Positions 8,626 to 18,370 are shown, counted from the first letter of the stretch. The stretch: DNA of 64,000 nucleotides from an uncultured Pseudomonadota bacterium (GCA_903868595.1 CAIPVV010000008.1:36841-100840); one strand, 5' to 3'. A program made the numbers and translations. Notes: a model not told the origin generated them from the letters alone.

Positions 8626-9351
8626 ATGGCGTTCAATGGCAACTTGGTCGACTACAGCGACGGCGTGGATACCTTCGAAGGCTATGTATCGCTTCCGGCG
8701 GGCGTCACGGGCCCCCGCCCCGGCGTGCTGCTCGCCCACGACTGGGCCGGCCTGCACGACGGCATGAAGGTGATCGCCGATCGCGTTGCCGCGCTGGGCT
8801 ATGTCTGCTTTGCGCTGGACGTGTATGGAAAAGGCGTGCGCGGCAACCCCGCCGGGGACAACTCGGCGATCATGGTTCCGGTGGTCAGCAACCGCCCGCT
8901 GCTGCGCAGGCGCCTGCTGGCGGCGTTCGAGGCCCTCGGCCGCCAGCCGGCGGTGGACCCGAACAGGATGGCCATCGCAGGATACTGTTTCGGCGGCCTG
9001 TGTGCGCTGGACCTGGCGCGGGCTGCACCGGCGGGCCTGAAGGCTGCGACGAGCTTCCACGGCCTGCTCAAGCCCGCGCTCATCTCGCCGCAGGCGCCGA
9101 TCACCGCCAAGGTGCTGGTACTGCATGGCTGGAGCGATCCGATGGCGCCGCCGGCGGATGTGGAGGCCTTCGGAGAGGAGTTCACGGCCGCCGGCGCCGA
9201 CTGGCAGCTGCACGCCTATGGCCACGCCCTGCATGCCTTCACGGTGGAGGGAGTGAACAACCCGGCTGGCGGGATGGCCTACCAGGCGGCGGCGGCCAGG
9301 CGCTCCTGGGCTTCGTTCACGGCGTTCCTGACCGAAGCTTTCGCAGCCTAG
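8626..9351 (+). CDS. Dienelactone hydrolase family protein
   Basis: A 241-residue alpha/beta hydrolase. The catalytic triad of dienelactone hydrolases can be read: nucleophile C121 in GYCFGG, D171 in GWSDPMAP and H203 in HALHAF. The N-terminal LLAHDWAGLHDGM and YVCFALDVYGKG segments agree. Classical members open dienelactone in chlorocatechol degradation, but most genomic homologues hydrolyse unknown esters or lactones. No catechol operon surrounds it. The ATG is preceded by GGAG at seven bases; the open frame upstream overlaps the binding-protein gene in another phase and is not used. Cytoplasmic, with no signal peptide. Confidence 0.88.
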   Translation: MAFNGNLVDYSDGVDTFEGYVSLPAGVTGPRPGVLLAHDWAGLHDGMKVIADRVAALGYVCFALDVYGKGVRGNPAGDNSAIMVPVVSNRPLLRRRLLAAFEALGRQPAVDPNRMAIAGYCFGGLCALDLARAAPAGLKAATSFHGLLKPALISPQAPITAKVLVLHGWSDPMAPPADVEAFGEEFTAAGADWQLHAYGHALHAFTVEGVNNPAGGMAYQAAAARRSWASFTAFLTEAFAA

Positions 9352-9388
9352 GCGGTCGCGGGGCCGCAACGCGCTGCCCCGGGGCGGG

Positions 9389-10165
9389 CTACTTCTCGAC
9401 GAAGGCCCGCTCGATCACGTAGTCGCCCGGCTCGCCGACGCGCGGGGACACCACGAAGCCGCGCTCATCCAGCAGCGCGGCGCTGTCCTTGAGCATGGCG
9501 GCGCTGCCGCAGATCATGAAGCGATCCTGCGCCGGATCCAGCGGCGGCAGGCCCACGGCGCGCGCCAGCTCGCCACTCTCGATCTGCTCGGTCAACCGGC
9601 CACGCTGGGGGAACTCCTCGCGCGTGACCGTCGGGTGGTAGAGGAGTTTCTCGCGCACCATGTCCCCCAGCCATTCCTGGGCGCGCAGCTGGTGGGTGAG
9701 GAACTGCCGGTAGGCCAGGTCGCTGACGCGGCGGACGCCATGCGTAACCACCACCTTCTCGAAGCGCTCGTAGGTCTCCGGGTCCTGGATCAGGCTCAGG
9801 AACGGCGCCAGTCCGGTGCCAGAGCCCAGCAGGTAGAGGTGCTTGCCCGGCTTGAGGTCATGCAGTAGCAGCGTGCCCGTCGGCTTGCGGCTCACCAGCA
9901 CGCTGTCGCCCACCTTCAGGTGCTGCAGTCGGGAGGTCAGCGGGCCGTTGGGCACCTTGATGCTGAAGAACTCCAGGTGCTCCTCCCAGTTCGGGCTCGC
10001 AATGGAGTAGGCGCGCAGCAAGGGCCGCCCGCCGACCTCCAGGCCCAGCATCACGAAATGCCCGTTCTCGAAGCGAAACCCGGGGTCACGCGTGGTACGG
10101 AACGAAAACAGACTTTCGTTCCAGTGGTGGACCTGTGTGACCGTTTCTGTGGCGATGGCTGCCAT
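9389..10165 (-). CDS. fpr: Ferredoxin/flavodoxin--NADP+ reductase
   Basis: A 258-residue FNR-like flavoprotein that exchanges electrons between NADPH and ferredoxin or flavodoxin. The FAD-binding RAYSIASP motif (RxYS), the NADP-binding GSGTGLAPF segment, the FMICGSAAML block and the typical C-terminal VIERAFVEK tail are all present, so it looks complete. I start at the ATG at 10165 (MAAIATETV), since the frame continues upstream only to a TTG and the conserved region begins there. It is divergent from the DUF2189 gene. It could supply electrons to ferredoxin-linked oxygenases elsewhere, but none is encoded in this window. Confidence 0.93.
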   Translation of the reverse strand: MAAIATETVTQVHHWNESLFSFRTTRDPGFRFENGHFVMLGLEVGGRPLLRAYSIASPNWEEHLEFFSIKVPNGPLTSRLQHLKVGDSVLVSRKPTGTLLLHDLKPGKHLYLLGSGTGLAPFLSLIQDPETYERFEKVVVTHGVRRVSDLAYRQFLTHQLRAQEWLGDMVREKLLYHPTVTREEFPQRGRLTEQIESGELARAVGLPPLDPAQDRFMICGSAAMLKDSAALLDERGFVVSPRVGEPGDYVIERAFVEK

Positions 10166-10340
10166 CGACTTGACCCTGATTGAGGAAATGTTGCGACGCG
10201 TCAACCGGGCGCGCCAGCAGAGTCCGGCATGCTAAGGAATACGCTGCCCCCCTGCTCATTACATTCGGTTCTAAGTCGATAACAACCGGCTGTGCGGTCC
10301 GCGCGGGGACTAAATTCCGGCCAAGCGAGGGGAAGAAGCG

Positions 10341-11306
10341 GTGGAACAGCCACCAGGGGACGGATTCGTGTGGCCGGCGGTCAACCACGTAGCACCGGGG
10401 GCCGCGACACGCTGGCTGACGGCCGGACGGGCGGACCTCGCGGCCGATCCGCTCGGGAGTCTGTTCTACGGGGTCGACCTCGCCATCAGGGAATCCGGCG
10501 TCACCCGCAAGGTGGGCGGCGCGGTGCGCCTCGCGCCGACCACGGGGTTCCTGCCGGTCGGCCCCTGCCTCGCCCTCGGGCGGTATGAACCCAGCAGACC
10601 GCGTGCCGCTGGCGAAGCCTCTCGGCTGGCACCCTCGCTGATCGCGTGGCGTGCCAACTTCCCGGCCATCCGTTTCTATGCCGGCGCGCTTACGCTGCTG
10701 CTGGCCGTGTGGCTACGTGTTTCGGTGGTCGGGGTGGCCCTGTTCTTTCCGGAAGGCCGTGTTGACTGGTCCTCGCCGGCCGCCCGGGTCTTTTTCGGTG
10801 CCCATGCAAAAGCCGGCTCGGGGCTTGCGCTGCCCGGGTTCGCCACTACCGGCCTGTCGCTGCTGCTGCGGCTTGAACGGCGCGACATGGCCGCCATCGT
10901 GAGCTGCAAGGCGCTGCGCACGAACTTTGCGACGATGATCCGCTGGGGCGCCTGCATCGCGACCCTGACGCTGGCCGGAATTGCCACGTTCTACCTGGCA
11001 CGGGTCGTCGTGCTGCCGCTGATAGGCCAAATGAGCTGGCATGCCTGCCGCGAGACGGTGAATCCGCTGCCGCAGAACCAGTTGTCGAAGGCGCTTGAGC
11101 GCTGCGATATCCGGATTCACCTGTCCCTTCCTCGCCCGCATCACGCGTGCCGCCCGGGCAGGATCGGCATCGTGGCATCCCGCGCAGGATCCGCGGCACG
11201 ACCTGCCACCACAGCGGAGCAATCCTTGATCCAGCCGCACTGCAGCGGCTGCGGTCCCTGGGCAGACCTGCGTACCAGCCCGGTATGGGGCACTTGCGGC
11301 GACTGA
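10341..11306 (+). CDS. Diverged DUF2189-family integral membrane protein
   Basis: The frame shows pieces of DUF2189 in order: RWLTAGRADLAADPLGSLFYG, then TTGFLPVGPCLALGRYE, then several hydrophobic spans with VVGVALFFPEG, and a last ATFYLARVVVLPLIGQMSWHA block. DUF2189 proteins are about 260 residues with six spans; function unknown. Here the segment after the first block is shorter and richer in charged residues than usual, and about 75 extra Arg/Pro/Cys-rich residues follow the normal end, suggesting that the true stop has been lost. A GTG start at 10341 has GGGGA seven bases before it. It may be degenerating. Confidence 0.6.
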   Translation: MEQPPGDGFVWPAVNHVAPGAATRWLTAGRADLAADPLGSLFYGVDLAIRESGVTRKVGGAVRLAPTTGFLPVGPCLALGRYEPSRPRAAGEASRLAPSLIAWRANFPAIRFYAGALTLLLAVWLRVSVVGVALFFPEGRVDWSSPAARVFFGAHAKAGSGLALPGFATTGLSLLLRLERRDMAAIVSCKALRTNFATMIRWGACIATLTLAGIATFYLARVVVLPLIGQMSWHACRETVNPLPQNQLSKALERCDIRIHLSLPRPHHACRPGRIGIVASRAGSAARPATTAEQSLIQPHCSGCGPWADLRTSPVWGTCGD

Positions 11307-11401
11307 CAGCAGATGACCCGCGAGACGACCCGTGTCGGTTCAAACGACGGGGTCCCGCGCTATGATCGCGGCTTCCTTAAACCCGCAAGGCGCCCGGCCG
11401 C

Positions 11402-12193
11402 ATGCCCCATCGTCAACCCTCGCTGTACATCCCCCACGGGGGAGGCCCCTGCTTCTTCCTGGACGACCCGCAGGGGACCTGGCGCGGCATGGAGGCGTTC
11501 CTGCGCGCCTTGCCGTCGGCCCTGCCCGAGCGGCCCACCGCGATCGTGATGGTGTCGGGCCACTGGGAGACGTCCGGCTTCGCGGTGACCTCCGATCCCA
11601 CGCCCGGCCTCATCTACGACTACTACGGCTTCCCCGCCCACACCTATGCGTTGCGCTACGGTTCCCCGGGATCGCCCGAGCTTGCGACGCAGGTTGCCAG
11701 GCTGCTGCAGGAGTCAGGATTTACAACGGTCCTGGATCCCCAGCGCGGGCTTGACCATGGGGTGTTCGTGCCGATGAAGGTCATCTATCCGGACGCCGAC
11801 GTTCCGCTCATAGAGCTCTCGCTGGAACGAGGCCTGGATGGGGCGCGTCATCTCGCGGTGGGTCGTGCCCTGGCACCGCTGCGCGACCAGGGCGTACTGA
11901 TCCTCGGGGCCGGCATGAGCTTCCACAACCTGCGCGCACTGGGGGACCCGCGGGCGACCGAGCCTTCGCGTCAGTTTGACCAGTGGCTCACCCAAGCCGT
12001 CGAGCGTCCTGCGGCCGAGCGCGCGCAGCTGCTGACCGCCTGGGCGACGGCTCCGGCCGCACGCATCGCCCATCCCCGCGAAGAACATCTGCTCCCTCTG
12101 ATGGTGGCCGCCGGCGCCTCCGAGATGCCAGGCCGGAGGATCTATTCGGAACTGGTGTTGGGCACGGCCATCTCCGCCTTTCGCTTCGACTAA
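11402..12193 (+). CDS. LigB/DODA-type extradiol ring-cleavage dioxygenase (YgiD-like)
   Basis: A 263-residue class III extradiol dioxygenase homologue. Candidate metal and catalytic histidines sit where the 4,5-DOPA dioxygenase (YgiD/ZupT-neighbour) family has them: H12 in PHGGGP, H54 in SGHWE, H119 in LDHGVFVPM, H175 in SFHNL, and H224/H229 in HPREEHLLPL. The family binds zinc or iron and opens catecholic rings. Length is normal. The gene is alone on the plus strand and converges with the SDR gene. Substrate unknown; a role in catechol catabolism would fit the hydroxylases elsewhere in the window but is inference. Confidence 0.9.
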   Translation: MPHRQPSLYIPHGGGPCFFLDDPQGTWRGMEAFLRALPSALPERPTAIVMVSGHWETSGFAVTSDPTPGLIYDYYGFPAHTYALRYGSPGSPELATQVARLLQESGFTTVLDPQRGLDHGVFVPMKVIYPDADVPLIELSLERGLDGARHLAVGRALAPLRDQGVLILGAGMSFHNLRALGDPRATEPSRQFDQWLTQAVERPAAERAQLLTAWATAPAARIAHPREEHLLPLMVAAGASEMPGRRIYSELVLGTAISAFRFD

Positions 12194-12598
12194 CGCCAGC
12201 GGCTACTGCAGCGTCGCAGCTACCGCGTCACGACCGGAATCGGAGCAGATCTTGGGCTGGAACGCGGCGCGAACACCTCGCCGCATTTGACCTTCTGCTG
12301 GCGGACGCCACCCTGCCGGGCAGGCACGGTACCGAGAAGTCGCGGCGCGTTCTCGGCCTAGGTGCCGGCCTGCCGATCGCCAAAACCGCAACGATCACTA
12401 CAAACACGATGGGTGTGCAAGTCGCCTAAAGTCAGATCGAGGAACTGGTCTTAACGTCCAACTTCGCACAGCAATACAGCGTAGCAATTGCACAGCTCCT
12501 GCGCGCTGCGGGGCGAGGGACCACCGGGACAGTTGAGTTGACGGATCGCGCCATGGGTCTTTGCCAGCCAACTTTGTGAGCGCGTCCGCCGCCGCCTC
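12194..12598. other. Convergent intergenic stretch, no gene recognised
   Basis: About 405 bases between the ends of the dioxygenase and SDR genes. Short open frames exist on both strands but none has a recognisable motif, ribosome site or sustained codon bias. I see no clear terminator hairpin with a T-run. Confidence 0.5.
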
Positions 12599-13357
12599 TC
12601 AGGCCTTCTGTATGTCGTTGTCCATGCAAAGCGCCTGCCCCGAAATAGACTTGCCCGCATCGGAGGCCAGGAACAGCGCAAGCTGCGCGATGTCGCGCGG
12701 ATCGACGAAGCGTTTCAGGGACTGGCCGGCCATCGCGGCAACGAGCACGGCTTCCAGACTCTGGCCGCTGGCCTCGGCGCGACCGGCATAGACGCGCTGC
12801 AATCGCTCGCCATCGACGGCACCGGGCAGGATCGCATTGGCACGGACGCCAAATTCACCCAGCTCGATCGATAGCGTCTTGGCCAATCCGACCAGGGCCC
12901 ACTTGCTGGCACAGTAGGCGCTGCGACTCGGGTAGCCAAATCGTCCAGCCGCAGATGACATGATCACGATAGATGCCGCACCTGAGCGCTTCAGGTGCGG
13001 GATAGCAAGCCGCGACACATCGAACGTGCCGGTCAGGTTCACCTGCAGAACGCGATCCCAATCTTCAGGCGGGAAGTCCTCGACGGTGGCCGTAGGCCCG
13101 CCTATTCCCGCATTGCTGATGAGTACATCCAGACCGCCTAACGCCGCGACCGCAGCGGGGACCATGCGTTCCACCTCAGCCCGCCTGCCAACGTCGCAGA
13201 CGAAAGTGACTATGCCGGGCAGCTCAGCCCGAAGGGCGGCAAGCGCCGCTACATCGATGTCGCTGACGGCGACGCCTGCGCCGGAGGCAGCGAAGGCGCG
13301 CACGATCTCGCGGCCGATGCCACCAGCGCCTGCGGTAACGAGAACCTTCTGGCTCAT
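12599..13357 (-). CDS. Short-chain dehydrogenase/reductase (SDR)
   Basis: A 252-residue classical SDR. The nucleotide-binding loop is TAGAGGIG (usual TGxxxGxG with Ala for the second Gly), followed by CDVGRRAEV, NAGIGG, the catalytic Ser in VIMSSAAG and the YCASK active-site motif. An acidic residue after the second strand (VSDID) suggests NAD(H) preference. The ATG overlaps the DUF6152 stop by four bases (ATGA), so the two genes are translationally coupled; the upstream in-frame extension lies inside that gene and is not used. Substrate unknown, probably a secondary alcohol or ketone in a catabolic route. Confidence 0.92.
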   Translation of the reverse strand: MSQKVLVTAGAGGIGREIVRAFAASGAGVAVSDIDVAALAALRAELPGIVTFVCDVGRRAEVERMVPAAVAALGGLDVLISNAGIGGPTATVEDFPPEDWDRVLQVNLTGTFDVSRLAIPHLKRSGAASIVIMSSAAGRFGYPSRSAYCASKWALVGLAKTLSIELGEFGVRANAILPGAVDGERLQRVYAGRAEASGQSLEAVLVAAMAGQSLKRFVDPRDIAQLALFLASDAGKSISGQALCMDNDIQKA

Positions 13358-14544
13358 CGCCCGACCGCCGCCGCCGCACCGGGGGCGCCACCGGTATCCT
13401 TGCAGTTGTAGGGCGCGAACGTGACCTCGGCCGGCAACACCACGTCCTCTCCGCGCCAAACATCGGCGAAGAATTCCGGATCCACCGCCTCATAACGCCG
13501 CGCAAGCTTCGCTCCTGAGGCATCGAGCTGGAAACCTTCAGTGACACGAAGCTGCGAGCCATGCAGCACGCGAGCATCGGCGTTGAGCACACCGGGCGTG
13601 AACAGCGTGGTTTCGACAACGAGCTTATCCCCTTCCCAGCGACCAATGGAGTACCCGGCAAGAGAGGGCTTCGCGTTTGCGGGCGGCGCCTTCTCGTCAA
13701 GGTGAATCACGCGCGTAAGGTCCATGTGTCCGTATTGCATTGTGATCCGCGACGGCGTCTGCGTGATGCGGTTGACGACACTATCGAAGGTCCAGTCGAA
13801 CAGGATGTTCGTGGGTTCGCAGCGCAGCCGCGGGTTGTCCCGCGAGGCTGGGTTAAAGCGGGTAAGGGCCTTGAGACCGGTTTGCGTAAGCTTGACGGGA
13901 ATCGGGCGATCCCAGGCAGCGCGCACCGGGTCAGACGACATCGATTCCGGCGTGCCGCGCGAGCCGGGAAAGGCTCGCTGGCCTGTCGGCAGTTCGCCGG
14001 GCTTCAGCTTCGCCGCCTCGCTAATGGGGATCAACGCGCCGCTCTGGCCGCGCGGATCTGTCATAACGCGCTGCTCGGCAGCCCACTCCCCGGCGAGGTT
14101 AGGCCTTCCGTCAGGCAGCCGCGCCACGCGCACCTTGGATGTTGCTGCCTGCGCAACATCGGGTAGCTGCCGCTGGCCATAGCGGTCCATCCGGCTGCCA
14201 TCTGCGAACTGGATGGTGCTGAGGTAGCAGTAGCGCGGCTTGTATCGCTCCGGCGAGCCGTTCACGACAATCGTACTGCCAATCCGGAACATGCCTACCG
14301 TCCACCCTGAGCGGCGCAGCGCGTTCGCCGAGCGCATCTCGCAACGCCAGTCCTCGGACCTACCGCCCGCAGCCTTCACGTCAAGGTAGATCCAGGCATG
14401 CGGATTGATGAGGTCGATCCGCGTCAGCGTGCCGGTGAGCGTTAGGTCCTTGTTAAGGTCCCAATTGGAGATTCCGTGATGGGCCAGCACCGGCCCTGCG
14501 GCCAGCACCATCGCAGTCAGCATCAATTGCGCAAGGCTCCTCAT
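13354..14544 (-). CDS. Exported DUF6152-family protein
   Basis: A 396-residue protein with a clear Sec signal (about residues 1-21, ending VLAHH). The first domain contains HHGISNWDLNKDLTLTGTLT and NPHAWIYLDV, which is the DUF6152 pattern; the rest has a long segment with RLPDGRPNLAGEW and SIGRWEGDKLVVETT, repeats of a kind often seen in exported proteins near aromatic or terpenoid catabolism genes. No enzyme motif is certain. It is the first gene of a two-gene operon with the SDR at 12599, overlapping by four bases, which suggests a periplasmic binding or chaperone-like role for the same substrate (inference). Confidence 0.82.
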   Translation of the reverse strand: MRSLAQLMLTAMVLAAGPVLAHHGISNWDLNKDLTLTGTLTRIDLINPHAWIYLDVKAAGGRSEDWRCEMRSANALRRSGWTVGMFRIGSTIVVNGSPERYKPRYCYLSTIQFADGSRMDRYGQRQLPDVAQAATSKVRVARLPDGRPNLAGEWAAEQRVMTDPRGQSGALIPISEAAKLKPGELPTGQRAFPGSRGTPESMSSDPVRAAWDRPIPVKLTQTGLKALTRFNPASRDNPRLRCEPTNILFDWTFDSVVNRITQTPSRITMQYGHMDLTRVIHLDEKAPPANAKPSLAGYSIGRWEGDKLVVETTLFTPGVLNADARVLHGSQLRVTEGFQLDASGAKLARRYEAVDPEFFADVWRGEDVVLPAEVTFAPYNCKDTGGAPGAAAAVGR

Positions 14545-15113
14545 CCGTCCCCCTTTCCTGCCGATTGTCGCCGGGTAATGCGGCCGTCAGTGTCGAACGC
14601 TATGCCCGGCCCGTCAATGCCGGTCCATGCCTGCACTGCCAGCCCCCCGCGCGACCCGGCGCGGATGTCGGGAACCGTGACGCATCCGGCACCGTCTGCG
14701 CCCGCCCCCCCAGTACCCGCGACTCGTCTGCGGCGCAGCCGCGCACGGTGACGAAGGGATCGCAGCGTGCCAAAACGCAGGACAGCGCGGCTCATCGCAT
14801 CGGTGGCTGGTAAGGTGAATGTTCAAGCCGTTGTGTGCCCTGGCGTGTGCCCTCCAAGAGGTAGAGGTTGAAACAGTCGCCGGCAGCGCGCGCCTCTTCT
14901 GAGGTGACCTCCTCTGTGCGGCCGCCGGGCAGCGCGAAGATCGCGACCGAGGAGTGTGGTCAATCGTAAAGCTAAATGCGGTCTTCCTCGCTACGTCGCT
15001 GGGGGCGGACAAGATCGACTTAGCCGCGGAAGCGGTCGGTGAGATGATGACTTGAGGATGTCACCACGTTATTTTATTCCAACGCGGCGCTGCGGGTGTA
15101 GCCTAGCGACCCT
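14545..15113. other. Divergent intergenic region, no gene recognised
   Basis: About 570 bases between the divergently read DUF6152 and selO genes. It should hold both promoters, but I cannot pick a confident -35/-10 pair. Small frames on the minus strand just before the DUF6152 gene show no family signature. Confidence 0.45.
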
Positions 15114-16556
15114 ATGCAACTTGGCCTTACCCACAGCTATGCCGGCCTGCCGGACCGGTTCCACGCCGCCCTGCGGCCAACGCCGGTCCGGGACCCGAAG
15201 CTCGCGATTTTCAACCGACCGCTCGCGAAGAGCCTTGGCCTGGATGTCGACGCTCTGGAGTGCCGCGCTGCCGGCATGCTTTCCGGCAATGACTTGCCTT
15301 CGGACGCGAGGCCAATCGCAATGGCCTATGCCGGCCACCAGTTCGGCAACTTCGTGCCCAGTCTGGGCGACGGCCGCGCAATCCTGCTGGGTGAATTGCG
15401 CGATCCAAACGGCATGGTGCGCGACCTGCAGCTGAAAGGCTCTGGCCTTACGCCCTACTCCCGCGGTGGTGACGGGCGCGCAGCGCTCGGACCGATGCTG
15501 CGCGAGTACCTGCTCAGCGAGGCGATGCATGCGCTGGGCATCCCCACGACCCGCTCCCTGGCGGTCGTTGCCACCGGAGAGCCCGTACTGCGGGAACGCA
15601 GCCTGCCTGGCGCCGTCCTGACCCGCGTGGCAGCAAGCCATGTCCGCGTGGGCACTTTCCAGTACTTCGCAGCACGCCGCGACGAGGACGGACTGCGCAG
15701 GTTGCTGGATTTTGTCGTCGAGCGTCATTTCCCCGACGCTCGCGCCGCCGCCAATCCGGCGCTGGCGGCATTGCAGGCCGTCGCTGACCGGCAGGCAGCG
15801 CTCCTTGCCGACTGGCTGCGCGTGGGCTTTATCCACGGCGTCATGAACACGGACAACATGGCGCTATCTGGCGAGACCATCGACTACGGTCCCTGCGCAT
15901 TCCTGGATGCCTATCACCCGGATACGGTATTCAGCTCAATCGACCATCGCGGGCGCTATGCCTATGCCAACCAGCCGTCCGTCGCCCAATGGAACCTTGC
16001 TCGGTTCGCCGAGACACTGCTGCCAGTCATCGACGACGACCAGGCGCGCGCGGCGCAGCGCGCCGGTGACATCATCGAAGCGTTCCTCGAAAACTGCGAG
16101 GCGCAGCTACTGGCACGCCTGAGGGAAAAGGCCGGGCTAGGCAATGCAGAACTGGAAGATGGCGCCCTGCTCAAACAACTGCTGCTTACGATGCAGGAGC
16201 ACTCCGCTGATTTCACCCTGACCTTCCGGCGGCTTGCGGACGCAGCTGAGGACAACAGGCTCGAGGTCGCAGGGATTGAATCCTGGCTCCCGGCGTGGCG
16301 CGCGCGCTTGCAGCGAGATCCCCGGCCAGGTACCGAGCGCGCTGTGGCCATGCGCCGCGCCAATCCTTCCTTCATCCCGCGCAACCATCGCGTGGAGGCG
16401 GCCCTGCAGGCCGCCTCCCGGGAGGGGAACCTGGCGCCCTTCGAGAAGCTGCTGGCGATTGTGCAGAGGCCATATGACGACCAGCCAGGGGCCGTGGCGT
16501 ATCAGCGCGCGCCAGAGGAGTCCGAGCGGGTACTGCAGACTTTCTGCGGTACCTGA
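15114..16556 (+). CDS. selO: Protein adenylyltransferase SelO (YdiU)
   Basis: A 480-residue pseudokinase of the SelO family, which transfers AMP to Ser/Thr/Tyr of target proteins and is linked to redox homeostasis. Signatures: MAYAGHQFGNFVPSLGDGRA near residue 70, the LQLKGSGLTPYSRGGDGRAAL nucleotide-binding block, HGVMNTDNMALSG with the catalytic DN and the following DYGPCAFLD metal motif, and the C-terminal QTFCGT. The last Cys occupies the region where eukaryotic SelO has selenocysteine. Length is typical and the protein looks complete. It is convergent with the exonuclease gene, the two stops being 11 bases apart. Confidence 0.95.
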   Translation: MQLGLTHSYAGLPDRFHAALRPTPVRDPKLAIFNRPLAKSLGLDVDALECRAAGMLSGNDLPSDARPIAMAYAGHQFGNFVPSLGDGRAILLGELRDPNGMVRDLQLKGSGLTPYSRGGDGRAALGPMLREYLLSEAMHALGIPTTRSLAVVATGEPVLRERSLPGAVLTRVAASHVRVGTFQYFAARRDEDGLRRLLDFVVERHFPDARAAANPALAALQAVADRQAALLADWLRVGFIHGVMNTDNMALSGETIDYGPCAFLDAYHPDTVFSSIDHRGRYAYANQPSVAQWNLARFAETLLPVIDDDQARAAQRAGDIIEAFLENCEAQLLARLREKAGLGNAELEDGALLKQLLLTMQEHSADFTLTFRRLADAAEDNRLEVAGIESWLPAWRARLQRDPRPGTERAVAMRRANPSFIPRNHRVEAALQAASREGNLAPFEKLLAIVQRPYDDQPGAVAYQRAPEESERVLQTFCGT

Positions 16557-16567
16557 ACGTTCGCCGA

Positions 16568-17188
16568 TCAGCTCTGCGCCAACCGTACCAGGCGCTCATT
16601 GACGCCTGCCACAGGGGTCTTCATGATCTGCCGCAGCAGCCGTGCATCCACCGTTAGGGATGCATGACGGGCCTTAAGATCTGCGGCAACACGAAGCACC
16701 AATCCTGCCGTGACTTCTGCATCAGCGCCGGCCCGATGCGCCGTGCCACTGCAGAGCAGGCGCAGCTGCCTCGCCAACTCTCCCAGCGAATGGCTTCGCA
16801 GGTAGGGGTAGATACGACGGGAAAGCCTCAGCGAACAGAGAAAGGCGCCGTCACGGACTGCCAAACCGCACTGCTGAAATTCGCTGTCGAAGAAATGCTG
16901 ATCGAAACTCGCGTTGTGCGCTACCACCGGAGAGCTGCCGATGAAACGCTCAAGCTCCCGAAGCACGTTCCCTACCGGCGGTGCCGCGTCGACCATGCGC
17001 TGGGAGATGCCGGTGTAGTCCGTTATGAACGCCGGCACACGGACACCACAATTCACCAGCGACTCGTATCGATCAGTGATGGCGCTACCCTCAACGCGAA
17101 CGACTGCGACCTCGGTGATGCGGTCGCCACGGAGCGGGCTCAACCCAGTGGTTTCGAAGTCGAGAACTACCAGAGACTCACTCAACAT
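16568..17188 (-). CDS. DnaQ-like 3'-5' exonuclease
   Basis: A 206-residue DEDDh exonuclease. ExoI motif DFETTGL supplies D9/E11-type metal ligands, ExoII is AHNASFDQHFF, and ExoIII is the AHRAGADAEVT segment with the His and Asp. The pattern resembles the proofreading epsilon subunit and PolC-type exonuclease domains as well as ExoX; with no polymerase partner nearby, a stand-alone repair or RNA/DNA trimming role is plausible. The C-terminal 35 residues (after LRVAADLKA) lack known motifs and may be an interaction tail. ATG start at 17188; the gene is alone and converges with selO. Confidence 0.9.
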   Translation of the reverse strand: MLSESLVVLDFETTGLSPLRGDRITEVAVVRVEGSAITDRYESLVNCGVRVPAFITDYTGISQRMVDAAPPVGNVLRELERFIGSSPVVAHNASFDQHFFDSEFQQCGLAVRDGAFLCSLRLSRRIYPYLRSHSLGELARQLRLLCSGTAHRAGADAEVTAGLVLRVAADLKARHASLTVDARLLRQIMKTPVAGVNERLVRLAQS

Positions 17189-17569
17189 AAGCCACTTCGG
17201 ATCGTCTGTGTAATGGGAATATCACCGGCCCGCGCGAAACCCGGGGCTTGATAGTCTAGCTGGACTGCGGCCCACTCGCGGCCTCTTGCTGCAACCCAGG
17301 CACAATGGCTCGCGTGCCGGACTGCAGACCGGTGCCGGGCGACTTCGGAGCCCCATCGCAGCGCCCTGTGCGACGTCCAAGTCTTCCGCGAGGAGGCGGC
17401 AATCCGGAGCGGAAATTTCGTCCTGGCAGCGTCCTTGGTCGGCCTGCCGTGCCCGGTTGGAACAAGCCAGGCCCCCTGCACAGCCGCCAACCCCGTTCCG
17501 CACAGCGCTTACCCTCCAAAGTTAGTCCATTTCAGCCCCTGCCGGGCCAGGCCTGCCGCGCTAAGGCCT
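17189..17569. other. Intergenic stretch, no gene recognised
   Basis: About 380 bases upstream of the exonuclease gene and before the duplicated cassette. Overlapping short frames on both strands lack motifs. I see nothing I can name. Confidence 0.45.
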
Positions 17570-17824
17570 TCCGCGGCAGGATCTCCGCCGGACGCCGGGA
17601 GGCCTGGAAATGAGTCGTCGTGAACGCATTACATTGCCAACCTGCATCTCCACGTCGGCATTGACATCCACACGTTGGCAGCTCCGAGACAGCGTTTTTT
17701 GCGCGAGGCTGCCAAATCCCTCCCACGCATTGGATCGCGAGCAGGCGCCGCGCGTCTGCTCGCCACGTCTCTGCACCTACGACGCTGGTCACGCTAACCT
17801 TGAGATGATCCACGGCGGCACTAG

Positions 17825-18361
17825 ATGTCGAGACCCAGCTTCTCGATACGCAGCGCTCTTGCCCTCAGCCTACTGACTGTCACTGCCTCGGTGCCCTGCA
17901 CCGACCTCCCGAAGATCGCCCCCGCAACGCGGGCCGACCGTGCTCTGATCGATGACCTGCTGGTGGCGTACTGCAGGCAACTGGCCTTCGGTCAGCACGA
18001 CTTCAGCCATTGGTTTGCACTGAATAACCTGCTGGAGGTTAACGGGGAGGTAGCCCAGGGCAAGTAACGCATCGAGCGAATCTACCGCGACACTGCGGTT
18101 CGGTCTGCTGACCGCAAGGGTACGCTTTGCCTGCTGCTCACCCATCTATAAATACCGGTCGAAGGAACCACTGCCGCGGCCGACCTGATCTGGACAGGAC
18201 TCAACCCCGACTCAGGGACTGCGCCGCCCACCGGGGTTGAGCAAGGTCTTGAGCATGATGAACGGGTCAAGCTCAACGGGCGCTGGGTGTTCATACACCG
18301 CTGGATAACCAGTGACGGTGGCATGAATGCAGGGCTGCTGAATGCCTACAAGAAGCGTTGA
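17825..18361 (+). pseudogene. NTF2-like protein pseudogene (copy of 46502-47038)
   Basis: The translation follows the intact copy almost codon for codon: signal-like MSRPSFSIRSALALSLLT, then ALIDDLLVAYCRQLAFGQHDFSHWF. A TAA at 18065 replaces the codon after GEVAQGK where the intact gene has GAG, and a second TAA occurs shortly after LLLTHL near 18149. Beyond the stops the frame continues with RVLNGRWVF-type sequence and ends YKKR like the intact gene, with no indel. Decay is therefore by point mutation. An 80-residue secreted fragment might still be made from the first ATG, but the domain would be incomplete. Confidence 0.85.
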
Positions 18362-18370
18362 GCGATATCC

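Noticed and set aside
11147..11365. Plus-strand frame with LDPAALQRLRSLG, reminiscent of an Hpt domain
   Set aside because: Only a dozen residues look right, the phospho-acceptor His is missing, and it overlaps the DUF2189 tail. Probably chance.
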